Part shown: piece by piece, positions 13,665 through 22,480 of the stretch
Position numbering within the stretch: the stretch's first letter is position 1
How the letters are laid out: each line of letters opens with the position of its first letter
Assembly (NCBI GenBank): GCA_905221605.1
Contig: CAJNDS010002805.1
Location: forward strand, 62,001 to 126,000
Origin: Symbiodinium natans
Taxonomy: Eukaryota; Sar; Dinophyceae; Suessiales; Symbiodiniaceae
Length of the DNA: 64,000 nt
Direction: 5' to 3'
Made by a program: the position numbers and the translations under genes
The notes under the pieces: model-generated
What the model was told of the DNA's origin: nothing
The model's database searches: none
The model's input: the letters and a program-made list of their open reading frames with translations, nothing else

Positions 13665-13900
13665 GGGTTTTTTGGAGGCTTTGGGGCTTTTTGTGGCCTT
13701 TCAGGGCTGAGGGCTTTTTTAAATTTTTTAGGGCTTCTTGGGGTGGATTGAAGGCTTCTTTTGGTGGGGTTTTGGGGTTTTGAGGGTGTTAGGGCTTTTA
13801 AGGCTTTTGTTTTGGTGGGGGGGAAGGAATGTTTGGGCGGGTTAGGGCTCTTTAGGGGGTTAAGGGTTTTTTTGAGGGGTTGAGCTTCTTCAGGGGCTTT

Positions 13901-13975
<75 letters not shown>

Positions 13976-16900
13976 GGGGGGGGGGGGGGGTAGTGTAGTG
14001 TTTTTATTTTGATTTTTTTGGGAGGGGGTCAGGGATTTTTGGGGGGTTTAGGGTTTTAGGGCTTTTAGGGTTTTGCTGGGAGTTCAGGGTTTCGAGCTTT
14101 ATGGTTTGAGGAGTTTAGGGTTAGGGCTGTTGGTGCCTTTGGGGCTTGTAGTGACTTTAGTGCTTTTAGGGTTTGAGAGGCTTTTTTGGGTTCGGGGTGT
14201 AGGTTTGCAGGTCTTGCAGGGCTTACAGGCCTTGCAAGGTTGCACGGAAAGCTTTTTGTACAGCGTTAGGATATACAGGGTTTGTAGGGCTTATAGGATT
14301 GAAGCTCTTCCAAAACACGGCGCCCTAAACGAGTTGATGGCTCTGGCCTTCAAGCCTGCTTGAGTTCGGGGACTTTTATGTTTGGAGAATATTCCAAGGC
14401 CCCACCCGGTTTGGGGGTTTAGGGTTTAGGGTTTGGGGTTTGGGGGTTTAGGAATTTGGGCTTTGTGACTTTTGTGACCTTTGGGGGGCTTTGTGGTCTC
14501 TTGGCATTTGGAATTGGGGCTTAGGTGAAGCTGGCTGGCTAAAGGCTTTTTGAGCTTGCAGGCTTTTTTTGTTAAAGCACCTTTTTGGGGCTTTTTTTGG
14601 GGCTTAGGGTTAGAAATTGCTTGGGCTTTTGGGCTGTTGGGGTTGAGGGCGGCCAGAAATGACGAGGGCCGGTATACTAGCAAACCCTAAACCCTAAACC
14701 CTAAACCATGTCCCATGATCAACATGACTTGCTTTTTGTCTCGGGGAGTTGAAGGATTAAACCTACGAAGCTGTTCGGGACTCGGGTCCAAGTACCCCTC
14801 TCAATCAACCGAAACCCGACACCCTAAATGCGGATTCGTCCCCCTTAAGGAATCTCCAGAAACCGAGCCCCGAACCCCAAACCCTAAACCCTAAACCTTA
14901 AATCCCTAAACACTAAACCCTAAACCCTAAGAATTGTCCGAAACCAGACAACGAACTTCTGCCCCAAATCGCCTCTTGCTGCTCTGCCTCCTGCTGGAGC
15001 TCAGCTTTGCGCCTCAGGGAAATGGATAAATGGGTTTAGGGTTTAGGGCTCAGGGTTGTTTGAGGGTTTCAGAGGGTTTTAGAGGGTGCTAAAGTTTGTT
15101 TCTTTTCTCGGGCTTCAGTCGGGCTTTTGTAAGGCTTTTGCAAGGCTGCTGTAGGGCTTTCGTAAGGCTTCTTGTAGGGCTTCGTAGGGCTGTAGAAGGC
15201 TTTTACCCCTAAACCCCAAACCCACTCTGGAGAACTGGACGTTGAGAAAAAGCAGCCTCGAACGCTGCGTCGAGCGCCGCCGGTGCTCCTCGCGACGCCG
15301 GCGCAGCTCCGCAGAAAGCCGCGCCTTTTCTTCTGAGGGGGTCTATGGGGTTTAGGGGTTTTGGATCCTACACCCTAAACCCTAAACCCTAAACCCTAAA
15401 CAAGCATGGCAGGGCCAAATACAAACAGATGTTGAAATGGTTCAAAAGTGCGTCGCCGTCGTGTGCATTTGTTGACTTAGGGTTTAGGGTTTAGGGTTTA
15501 GGGGTTAGGTTTTAGGTTTTAGGGTCTAGGGTTTAGGGTTGGACGTCTGTCTTTTGCGCTCTCTGCGTGGTGCGAAGGTTAGTTCCGGGATTTGCATAAC
15601 ACACTAACAGGAAACGCTCGATATGTCTGTCAAGAATTATCTTCTAGGTCGCAGCATGCATGTTCCATGTGTCTTCATTCGGGATGGGCAGAACCGTTTA
15701 CGGAGGCTGCATTCCTCAGCCCGGCAGGAAGTCCGCTTGACTAAACAGCTCTTTTAAACCCTAAACCCGAAACCCTAAACCCTAAAGCCTGAACCCTAAA
15801 ACCCTCAACGGGAACCACGCACCCTAAACTGTGGAAGCCTTCATTGAGATCTAGCCCAAACCCTAAGACGCAAAGGCTACCAGGGTTTTGGGTTTAGGGT
15901 ACCCAGAACCCTAAGCCCTGAAACCTGAAACCCTAAACCCTAATATTTTGTATGGGCTTTGCTGCTGACAGAGCTTTCAAAGGTTCCAGGCATTTGCAGC
16001 GAGGGGCCGGGCTGAAGGGCGAACAGAAATGTGCAGGTTTCTAGGGTTTTTGTTGGTTTTGGCGGGTTTTAGGATCTGAGATTTGCCGGGACGCTTTTGG
16101 TGCGGACCTGTTTTCTTTCGAAGGGTCGAAGAGCCGTGAGCGAGCTACACTTTGAAGTTCTTAGGAATTTCGGACCTATTGCCCTCAACCTTAAGCCATG
16201 AAAGCCCGATAGCCCTCAAGCCCCTTGGCCTTAAACAAAAATCCCTAAACCCTCAAAACCCTATTCGCTCTCAAGGCCCTCGCCTGACGTGCTTCCAGGT
16301 CGGACAGCTCGCCTGGCACCAGTGAAGGAAGAGGTGGGGCAGGGCTCAATGAGTTGAGGGTTTAAGGAGTTTAGGGAGTTTGGGTTTCGGGAGCTATAGG
16401 GTTTGGAGGGCTTAGGGTTTAGGGAGTTCGGGTTTGGGTTTTCGGGTGGTTTCAATCTCAAGCCAAAACATTCACTATTCAAGCAGCTTGGGTTCAAGCA
16501 GCAAGGGAGAAAGTCCAGCCCGCCCACTGGGTCCCCGAAACATCAAGAGAGAATAAGCCAAGACAAATTATCGGACCCCATAAGCCGAACCCTACAGACC
16601 AGCCCAGTGACCCTGAACTCTAAAGACCAGTTCCTAGTAGCTAACACTAAAAAAGGCCCAGGAGGCCTACGTAAACCTAAAGGCCCTAAAGGCCAGCCCC
16701 CTAATAGGCCCGAACCCAGATGTGTCCACGGAAATTTGACCAGGATACTGGCACAGTGCCCACACGGATTTTGGGCACAACGCCCACGAAACCTTGAACG
16801 ATGCCCACGAAATTCTGCACAATCATGGGGTTTTGCATACTGCCCACGAAACTTTGCACGATGCCCGCGATGCCTGGAACAGCCAAAACACAATGCCGAC

Positions 16901-19900
16901 GAGCTTTTGCCACAATGCTCACGAACATGAACTTACAATGCCCACAAGATGTTGCACAATGCGCACAATGTCCACGAGATTTGAGCACAAAAACACAATG
17001 CCCACGGGCTTTTGCACAATGCCCACGAACTTGCAAATTGTCCACGACACCTGACACAATGCCCAATGCATTTTCCACAACGCCCACGACTTCTTACGAG
17101 CAGGCGGAGAAGGCGCGACAAAAAATGCGGCCCTGAGCGCGCAACAAATACTCCCGAATCGAAAGCAGCCTACAAAGACCAGACAGCTCCGTGAGGTCTT
17201 GAGGCCAGCCAAAACTGCCCACCGGCAGGAGGACCACCGGAAGGACTGCTGCCGGCGGTAGGCCGGTAGGCGCACAAGGTCCCGCTGCATGTGCTGCGTG
17301 CCACAATCACCCTTCCACCCTTCCATTCCTAACACCGCATGAGGGCCATAGCCGCTGGGCCCAGTGTCGTTGTGAATGGCCATCGCTGCCGAGTAGCACT
17401 CAGTTTTGCGCAGCTTTGGGTCGTGGCGTCATAGCCTTTCATGTTGGGGGGGCGACAGGCTCCACCCAAGAACCTAACCCTAAACCCTGAAAACCGCCCT
17501 AAACCCTAAACCCTAAACCCTAAACCCTAAACCCTAAACCCTAAACCCTAAACCCTAAACCCTAAACCCTAAACCCTAAACCCTATAAACCCTAAACCCC
17601 GAAAACCGTAAACCCCCTAAGTCATAGCCCGCAGCGCCTTCCGCCTCGGCCTCCTCTGCCGCCGCGCGCGCGGCGCTCAGGCGCGCGGCCGCAGCCGCCT
17701 CGGCTTGCAGCGTGGCCTGCCCATGTGGGATAGACCTATGGGGTTTTGGGTTGAGGGCTTACCCTAAACCCTAAACCCTAAACCCTAAACCCTAAACCCT
17801 AAACCCTTAGGGTTTAGGATGTCAGGCTTTTTCGGTCCAGGGTTTGGGGGTTAAGGCTGCAGGGTTTAGGGCTTTTAGGGTTTGTGATGCTTGCAGGGGG
17901 TGGCTAGGGATTTTACATGGGATACAGGGTTTATATGGTAAGGGTTTGGAGCAACTGGCCGAAGCCCAAAATTTGCTTGAAGTAGCTCCCCTCGCCCCCG
18001 TTGCTCCTGACCCCCAACCCTAAACCCGAAGTACGAACTGAACTGCACCCTAACCCCTCCCCACACCCCAAACCCTAAACGCCAAACTCTTCACTGTGGC
18101 TTCCTTCGGCCACCTGTTCTCTGCTAACTCTACGATAACTACAGGAGCTTGCTAGGGCATAGTGTGTGCCAACTCGGCTTGGCCCCCAATAACCACTCAT
18201 CACAAGGGCACACCTTCTCTTAGTAATGGGATAAGGTTTAGGGTTTGGGTTTGTAGGAGCCTATATAACCCCAAACGGTATATTCATACAGTCTCGGCAC
18301 CTGGTCAGTTCTCTACATTATCATTCTTGTCGTTGAGGTTCCCATGATCACAACAAGCCTTGCAGGCAGCGTCAAACAGGAACCCTAAACCCTCTAACCC
18401 TAAAATGGTATGGGAAAGAAACTAGCCCTAGCGACTCGAAAAAAACCCTTAGAAACAGAGAAATTCCGCAGCCCCAAATCCCTCAAACCCTTAAAACCCT
18501 CAACGTTTACATGAGCCATAAACCCTCTATGAACCCTCTAGCCTGTACCCCGAAACCCTAAAACCCTCAGCCACAAATGGACCCTACAAACCCTGACACC
18601 CCCCAGACACCAAACAAGCCACACCAAAACAAGCATAGAAAACATGGACCCAAACCCTCGGACCCCCCCCTTCCTCACCCACAAGAAATATGAACTACAA
18701 CGAAATGGTAATAATGAGAAAACAACACATCAAACAACAAATTACATAGTATACGGAAGGCCCTCTGAAAAGATATTCTAGATCTGAAGCTTGGGATGCT
18801 CACCCTTATGCTGACAGCCCTTAGTAGGGACTATCGTAGGGGGTACTATCATCCCTACCAAGGACTGTTAGTATAAGGGGAACGGTTTAGGGTTTAGGGT
18901 TTAGGCGGTTTAGGGTTTAGGGTTTAGGTTCCTTCTGAGCTGGGGACTGTTAGTATAAGGCATAAGAAGGAACATCCCAAGCTGAAGCTCTTTGAACCCC
19001 AAAACGGAAAAACAACAAGTATCCCGCGAACGCGGCGCTCAACCCTAAGCAAACCCCAAAAAATAAAAAAAGCCTAACACGAACCCTAACAAAAACACCT
19101 AAAGATACCCTTAAAACCTTCAAGACAAACCTAAAAGCATAACACTAAGGGTTTAGGGTTTAGGGTTTAGGGCTAAAAGCCCTAAATCCTAAGGAAGCGT
19201 GGCTCTCAAAGGCTGGCAGGGCGCCGTCTCCTCCTCGCCCGCCACCACTGCCGCATTGAGGAAGCCGAGGTCCAGCTCCTTTTTTGCGGGTTAGGGTTTA
19301 GGGTTTAGGGTTTAGGGTTTAGGGTTTAGGGTTTAGGGTTTAGGGTTTAGGGTTTAGGGTTTAGGGTTTAGGGTTTAGGGTTTAGGTTTTATGGTTTAGG
19401 GTTTAGGGTTTAGGGTTTAGGGTTTAGGGTTTAGGGTTTAGGGTTTAGGGTTTAGGGTTTAGGGTTTAGGGTTTAGGGTTTCGGGTTTAAGGCTTAGGGC
19501 TTAGGGTTTAGGGTTTAGGGTGCTTTTAGGCTGTTTTGTATTTGCTGAAGAACCCCCCCCCCCCCCAAAAAAAAAAAAAAAAACAATATTCTTCTTTATG
19601 AGATTATCATCTATTTTTTGTGCTTAAGCTAATAGTAATACGCCTTTCGGGGTTCTCAGGGTTTTCGAGGGGCTGTTCAGGGCTTTGGGGTTTTCTGATT
19701 TAAGGTAAGGTTTAGGGCTTACGGCTTAGGGCTTCGGGTAAGGTTGCAACCACCTTTGTTTAGGGTTTGGGGATCCTTTTCACTGAAGTTTTTGCTCTTA
19801 TGCTTTGAATTCCGGGTTCTAGAAATTCAGGTTTGGAATTTAGTGGTTGCATAGAACTACCTTGATTACAGATGCCCTTACCCTAGTTACCGCCCTAGCT

Positions 19901-21004
19901 CTCCCGGCCCATGAACGTCCAAGCAAACCTCAAAAATGTGAAGGTCGTAAGCCTGAAAACCCTGATGCTCCTAAACCCTCTTTCCTTAAGTACGCTCCCC
20001 AACCCCTAACCCCTGTCAAGCCCCCACACACTAGGCCGTTAAGCCCCTAAACCCTAAACTATACCCTTGAGCTCCTGAAGGCCAAACCCTTCAGCACAAA
20101 CCCGAACCCTTAAGCCCACAAACCCTCCCTTAAGCCCCTGGACTCTGAAGCTTCTAAGCCCGCAACCCTAAACCCCCAAGCCCCTAAAACCTAAACCCTA
20201 AGCCCTAAGCCCTAAACCCTTGAAACCCTAAACCCTAAACCCTAATACCATAAACCCTAAACCCTAAAAACCCAACCAAACTGGGCCTTCTTCAGCTCGG
20301 CCAAGGCCTCGGAGGGGTCGCCCAGGACTCCATCCGCAGTAAAACGCGCCTTCGCGCGCATCGTGGGGCTCTCGGGCTTTAGGGTTTCGGGTTGAGGGTT
20401 TATTAAAAGGGTTTAGGGTTGAGAGTTCAGCAACTTAGGGTTTTTTGTGGGTTTAGGGTTTAGACTTTTGCAATTTAGGGTTTAGGGCTTAAAAGGGTTT
20501 GGGGTTTAGAGTTTGGCAATTTTTAGGGTTTAGCAATTTAAGGTACAGGGCCCTTGACACGCCTTGACACTTCTTGGCAAAATTGTGCGCAAAGCTTCTG
20601 GCTGTCTGAAGACCTGGAGGCGACGTTCAGGACCAATGCTTGTCGTATTGGGGGCCACGGCCAGTTTAGGGTTTAGGGTTTATAGGGTTTAGGGTTTAGG
20701 GTTTAGGGTGTAGGGTTTAGGGGTATCAGCTGGCCCTTTTTGCGACTCGGGCGAGGCTAGCAAGCACAAGGCACATGGCCTCGTCCTAGAGATCTCCTGT
20801 ACATTTAAAACCCAACATGGCCCAAAGGCCATGCCGTAGCAGGTCCGAAGCTGTCTTCAGCCTAGCCTACCTACTATTTGCTTGAAACCCCCTCCTTCCT
20901 TACAAGGGCAATATAGGGATCATGGGGAAAATCGAGGCAGGCTTGAGCCTTTATGCGGGTGTGAAGCTTTAGGGCTTCTGCTGCAGCAGTTTGCCTTGCG
21001 GCTT
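1573..21004 (-). CDS. Long coiled-coil-type protein gene made of micro-exons (gene E)
   Basis: More than twenty GC-rich islands on the minus strand, each 24-270 nt and open in a frame rich in Ala, Glu, Arg, Gln and Leu, are flanked by AG acceptors and GC/GA/GT donors and separated by telomere-like introns. The best-defined exons, 5' to 3', are at 20949-21004, 20287-20349, 19225-19278, 17645-17716, 16284-16307, 15257-15324, 14973-15012, 13533-13606, 11261-11323, 10423-10472, 9802-9885, 9291-9366, 8581-8641, 7881-8150, 6859-6903, 4011-4046, 3377-3433, 2607-2661 and the TGA exon 1573-1695. Many are phase 0 at both ends, so they join without frame loss. The composition suggests an extended helical scaffold or cytoskeletal protein; no family is recognised. 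It could be two adjacent genes, and exons are surely missing. The joining is inference; the individual islands are seen directly. Confidence 0.5.
2178..2270. mobile_element. TIR element, TTTGCTTAAGAACC family, copy 1
   Basis: Left end CTACCATTTGCTTAACCCCCC followed by an A run; right end GGGGTGGTTCTTAAGCGAATAGTAG is its inverted repeat. The ~40-nt interior has no ORF. Same architecture as the copies at 19.5, 39.8, 42.4, 43.0 and 53.1 kb. Confidence 0.6.
2607..2661 (-). CDS. Coiled-coil micro-exon (gene E)
   Basis: Follows ATCAG; reads HHEEQLESLWGRRRTAEQ, ending CAG|GAGAGAAG (GA donor). Strongly heptad-compatible. Confidence 0.55.
3377..3433 (-). CDS. Coiled-coil micro-exon (gene E)
   Basis: Follows GCGCAG; 19 phase-0 codons, ASEMEAIQARRTEAARRTE, ending at GAAGG|GTGCGG or a nearby site. 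Clear helical Ala/Glu/Arg pattern. Confidence 0.6.
3500..4000. other. Degenerate A/C-rich intron tract
   Basis: Loose CCCTAAAAA, CCCTATAAA and ACAAAAACC variants of the telomere unit, probably decayed repeats. No frame is convincing. Confidence 0.6.
4011..4046 (-). CDS. 12-codon coiled-coil micro-exon (gene E)
   Basis: Flanked by TTTGTAG acceptor and CAG|GCGGG donor, exactly 36 nt and phase 0 at both ends, encoding AEQRLQAAQENQ. It sits alone between telomere-like repeats, so it is a good model of how coding is distributed here. Confidence 0.6.
4077..4158. repeat. TTTAGGG interstitial array in intron
   Basis: About 11 TTTAGGG units starting roughly 30 nt from the exon at 4011-4046. Confidence 0.9.
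4990..5270. other. Unique island, coding status unclear
   Basis: About 280 nt of complex sequence free of telomere units. Plus and minus frames are both open for 60-100 codons and none shows a recognisable domain. The plus frame containing SSSDCHKLPNKHVGVVCGC has good composition but no clear splice context. Could be an exon, a degraded element or a non-coding spacer. Confidence 0.3.
6640..6791. repeat. TTTAGGG interstitial array in intron
   Basis: About 20 TTTAGGG units with a few TTTGGGG variants, immediately 3' of the exon at 6859-6903 in gene orientation. Confidence 0.9.
6859..6903 (-). CDS. Coiled-coil micro-exon (gene E)
   Basis: Follows CGCGAG; 15 phase-0 codons DKRRVEAEYESVAKQ, ending CAG|GACGTG (GA donor), with a longer open alternative to about 6840. 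Confidence 0.55.
7352..7456. mobile_element. TIR element, TTGGGATGTTCCCCC family, copy 1
   Basis: Left end TTGGGATGTTCCCCCGTAT and right end ATAAGGGGGAACATCCCAA are inverted repeats that continue inward (AGGGATTAT / ATAATCCCT), so nearly the whole 105-bp element can fold on itself. No ORF. Six further copies occur in the window. Confidence 0.75.
7536..7577 (+). CDS. Possible plus-strand exon with GTAAGT donor
   Basis: CTTCACAG followed by an island reading NKTRLVDAANSDG and then GTAAGTGCC, the most canonical splice pair seen in the window. The minus strand is also open (AVCGVHQPRLVAVKK), so strand is ambiguous. Confidence 0.25.
7754..7783 (-). CDS. Possible micro-exon (AELAREAVRF, gene E)
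   Basis: Follows GTCTCAG and ends at C|GCTAGG. Ten residues of helical composition. Confidence 0.35.
7881..8150 (-). CDS. Largest exon of gene E, 90 codons
   Basis: Open in one minus-strand frame from ACCAAG to CAG|GTTTGGG, phase 0 at both ends. It begins HGFADLSSLDRRRLTGLPLS, passes AGAAAFLREFANGRF, and ends in a basic helical stretch VVQKQQLRIKALHQVARNQQ. The N-terminal half looks globular and the C-terminal part coil-like. No family recognised. Confidence 0.55.
8581..8641 (-). CDS. Coiled-coil micro-exon (gene E)
   Basis: Follows TCTCCAG; TDLLRRRCAQGHAELAAAQQ; ends CAG|GCTTGG (GC donor). Confidence 0.6.
9291..9366 (-). CDS. Coiled-coil micro-exon (gene E)
   Basis: Follows CGGGAG; reads VREARAHVVAAELAEESAAR then SARQR, ending at a GC donor. 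Classic Ala/Glu/Arg helix. Confidence 0.6.
9802..9885 (-). CDS. Coiled-coil micro-exon (gene E)
   Basis: Flanked by GCCAAG and GAG|GCTCC (GC donor), 28 phase-0 codons: EASRQSEHQRLAVAEAAAAA followed by ETMAMDGE. Confidence 0.65.
10423..10472 (-). CDS. Coiled-coil micro-exon (gene E)
   Basis: Follows GTTGCAG; VARLQHRFTTEAETCE; ends GAG|GCAGAG (GC donor). Confidence 0.6.
11261..11323 (-). CDS. Micro-exon (gene E)
   Basis: Follows TGCGAG; 21 phase-0 codons DATGPLRFELQSLLSEVRFA plus E; donor at GAG|GGTGC or one base on (G|GTGC). Confidence 0.55.
11343..11473. mobile_element. TIR element, CTACTTGGAGGTTCATG family, copy 1
   Basis: Left end CTACTTGGAGGTTCATGTTA and right end AGTACCATCAACCTCCAAGTAG are inverted repeats. 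The interior repeats TTATAACCCAGTTATAAG and CCCCTTAAGTGCCCTAATTG are shared with the copy at 55.8 kb. No ORF. Confidence 0.7.
12085..12318. repeat. CCCTATAAA variant array
   Basis: Tandem CCCTACAAA, CCCTATAAA and CCCAATCAA 9-mers, telomere units with an inserted dinucleotide, leading into a canonical array. Confidence 0.75.
12353..12463. repeat. CCCTAAA interstitial array
   Basis: Roughly 16 perfect CCCTAAA units, bounded on both sides by the same GGGTGCCGGGGGGTCT segment (about 12336-12353 and 12471-12487), i.e. a duplicated flank. Confidence 0.85.
12487..12532 (-). CDS. Possible Gln/Ala-rich micro-exon (gene E)
   Basis: Minus frame reads QAQQPPDAAAIAAAVEE between possible splice sites. 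Boundaries unsettled. Confidence 0.4.
13533..13606 (-). CDS. Coiled-coil micro-exon (gene E)
   Basis: Follows TCACGAG; VLLSRATEEARSERVAAARL then SEEL; ends AG|GCCGGG (GC donor). Strong heptad character. Confidence 0.65.
13620..13990. repeat. Poly-T/poly-G low-complexity tract
   Basis: A T run plus ~30-nt G run near 13620-13661, G/T-rich intron sequence, then a T run of about 75 nt (roughly 13899-13974) followed by G15 or so. No gene between; tract lengths in the assembly may be unreliable. Confidence 0.8.
14973..15012 (-). CDS. Coiled-coil micro-exon (gene E)
   Basis: Follows CCTGAG; RKAELQQEAEQQE; ends GAG|GCGATT (GC donor). Confidence 0.6.
15257..15324 (-). CDS. Coiled-coil micro-exon (gene E)
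   Basis: Follows GAAAAG; ARLSAELRRRREEHRRRSTQ with Arg/Glu alternation; ends TCGAG|GCTGC (GC donor) or nearby. Confidence 0.6.
16284..16307 (-). CDS. Eight-codon micro-exon (gene E)
   Basis: LSDLEARQ between GCGAG and CAG|GCGAGG. An alternative acceptor CCAG adds GE in front. Very short, so supported mainly by context. Confidence 0.4.
16735..17095. repeat. Degenerate minisatellite, CACAATGCCCACGA unit
   Basis: Imperfect tandem copies of a unit of about 24-27 nt containing TTGCACAATGCCCACGAA. All six frames are partly open because the unit lacks stops, giving repetitive peptides such as CPRAFAQCPR. It lies in the intron between the 17.7 and 16.3 kb exons. Confidence 0.75.
17480..17586. repeat. 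CCCTAAA interstitial array in intron
   Basis: About 15 CCCTAAA units ending some 60 nt from the exon at 17645-17716. Confidence 0.9.
17645..17716 (-). CDS. Ala/Glu-rich coiled-coil micro-exon (gene E)
   Basis: Flanked by GGGCAG and GAG|GCGGAAGG; 24 phase-0 codons ATLQAEAAAAARLSAARAAA then EEAE. Local GC content is far above the flanks. Confidence 0.65.
18791..18980. mobile_element. TIR element, TTGGGATGTTCCCCC family, copy 2, interrupted
   Basis: Left half TTGGGATGCTCACCCTTATG and inner arm up to TTAGTATAAGGGGAAC, then TTTAGGG repeats (18884-18930), then a second right arm GACTGTTAGTATAAGGCATA...GGAACATCCCAAG. A telomeric tract sits inside the element next to a duplicated arm. Confidence 0.6.
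19225..19278 (-). CDS. Micro-exon (gene E)
   Basis: Follows AAAAAAG; 18 phase-0 codons ELDLGFLNAAVVAGEEET; ends ACG|GCGCCC (GC donor) or slightly further on. Confidence 0.55.
19285..19495. repeat. TTTAGGG interstitial array in intron
   Basis: About 28 TTTAGGG units, one of the longest arrays, starting within 10-20 nt of the exon acceptor at 19278. Confidence 0.9.
19543..19637. mobile_element. TIR element, TTTGCTTAAGAACC family, copy 2
   Basis: TTTGCTGAAGAACC, C run and A run on the left; TTTTTTGTGCTTAAGCTAAT on the right; interior TTCTTTATGAGATTATC. No ORF. Confidence 0.5.
20287..20349 (-). CDS. Micro-exon (gene E)
   Basis: Flanked by GCGAAG and AAG|GCCCAG (GC donor), exactly 21 phase-0 codons: ARFTADGVLGDPSEALAELK plus K. 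One of the best-bounded exons of this gene. Confidence 0.65.
20949..21004 (-). CDS. Coiled-coil micro-exon, most 5' clear exon of gene E
   Basis: Follows CTTTAG; AARQTAAAEALKLHTRIK; ends AAG|GCTCAAG (GC donor). A weaker candidate with SRWFAQEAWASC lies upstream near 21,270-21,310. The start codon is not identified. Confidence 0.5.
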
Positions 21005-21479
21005 CTAAAGTTCAGGCTGGGAGAATCTCCGGGAAAAAAGGCTTAGGGTTGTTTTTGGGTGCATGGTCTGAGGATCAGGTGGCGTGACCCGCATCAGCGA
21101 GCAAAGCTAGAGCTGAAGACAGCACAGGTGCGGACTTAGAAACAATTCTTCGGGACTGCAGTGTCTCCCCACCTGCCCGATATCTACACACCTAACACAA
21201 GGAGGCCTCCAAATAAGCCCTCAAAACCCCCACAGCTTCAGCTTCGGAAAAACAACAAAAAAACGACACACGAGGCCCAAGCCTCCTGTGCGAACCACCG
21301 GGAGGCTTCAGGAGTTGAGGGCTTCAGGTATATCGGGGATTAAGTTTTTGGGTTTAGGGCGTTCAGGGATTTAGGAGGCATTGAGCACCATTTGCTGAGC
21401 ACGTGGAACGTGGGGTAGCGAGCACCGGCAACGCAAAGGACTAAGAGTATGCTATCGCAATGCACAAGAAACGACAAAT

Positions 21480-21600
21480 TGCCCATGCGCATGAGCATAC
21501 AAATCACTTCCATATATATGTATATATATATATGGTTATTTATATATATTATTTACTTACATAACTGTTTATTTATTTATTTATACAGATATATCTAGGA
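21480..21600. other. AT-rich tract between gene E and the LHC gene
   Basis: ATATATAT, TTATTTATTTATTT and similar runs with no ORF, in contrast to the GC-rich surroundings. It may lie in the intergenic spacer between two same-strand genes. Confidence 0.5.
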
Positions 21601-21967
21601 AACGCTAGGCGTTGGGCAGGAAGACCTGGCATCCGACACCACATGAGCAAGTTCCGGAGCTCCTTCTGAGTCCCTATCTACGCCCCCTCAGCCCCCCGCT
21701 CCCCCCCTCCAACCCTAAACCCTAAACCCTAAACCCCAAACCTGAAACCCGTAACCCTAAACCCTAAACCCTAAACCCCTCCGACATTCGAGGCAGGGCT
21801 CACCTGTCCGCAGGTCACGGCAGCCGCTGAGATCTGACAAGAAGGCTTCGGAAAGATGTCAAGGATTTCGGGCTTAGGTTTAGGGTTTAGGGTTTCGGGT
21901 TTAGGGTTTCGGGTTTAGGGTTCAGGGTTCAGGGTTTAGGGTTCAGGGTTTAGGGTTCAGTGTGCAG

Positions 21968-22048
21968 GCGTTCCATGGCCAAAGCCTCAAGCTAGGAGCC
22001 CTGCGTTACATCCAGCAACTCCGCAAACAATGGGAGCTTGGTGTATAG
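21968..22048 (+). CDS. Candidate plus-strand terminal exon
   Basis: After GTGTGCAG the plus strand is open for 26 codons (AFHGQSLKLGALRYIQQLRK then QWELGV) to TAG. The minus strand is closed here. Codon choice looks coding, but no partner exon was found, so it could be chance. Confidence 0.35.
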   Translation, partial: AFHGQSLKLGALRYIQQLRKQWELGV

Positions 22049-22316
22049 CTGGGTATGATACGTATGGCTCGGGTGGAACCCTGCAAGCTTAACAAACTCG
22101 CGTGTATGGCCTTAGTCACAAGGCACGATCAAGTGTGATGCCCAGAATACGGTAAGCCAGCGGCTCTTACGTATGGAATGAGGGAATTATGTACCCTAGA
22201 GAAGACCACCCCTTTAAATGCTGAACAAAATTCAGGTGGAAAGAGGATCTACCCCAAAGGCCTTAAAAAGTTTAGGGTTTCGGGCTTAGGGTTTCCCTCG
22301 TTCCCGAAAGAGAGCC

Positions 22317-22407
22317 AACCCTAAACCCTGAACCCTGAACCCTGAACCCTAAACCCTAAACCCTAAACCCTAAACCCTAAACCCTAAACCCTAAACCCTA
22401 AACCCTA
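22317..22407. repeat. CCCTAAA interstitial array
   Basis: About 12 CCCTAAA/CCCTGAA units just 3' of the LHC stop codon in gene orientation. Confidence 0.9.
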
Positions 22408-22444
22408 GGTTAGGGGGAGGGGGGGGGGGGGGCTCCCAAGCGCC

Positions 22445-22480
22445 TCATCGGAGAGGAGACGCAGTGTAGTTGGCCCAGTC
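22445..22480 (-). CDS. LHC polyprotein terminal exon, SPLR-stop
   Basis: GCTCAG then 11 codons DWANYTASPLR and TGA (22445-22447). It matches the C-terminal tail found inside every A exon and ends at the processing motif, which fixes the 3' end of the gene. Confidence 0.9.
   Translation of the reverse strand, partial: DWANYTASPLR

Noticed and set aside
16403-16930. 175-codon plus-strand ORF
   Set aside because: It runs from telomere-like repeats into the minisatellite; no domain, and it overlaps an exon island on the other strand.
17094-17383. ORFs on both strands right of the minisatellite
   Set aside because: Open on both strands with no splice logic or recognisable motif; left unannotated.
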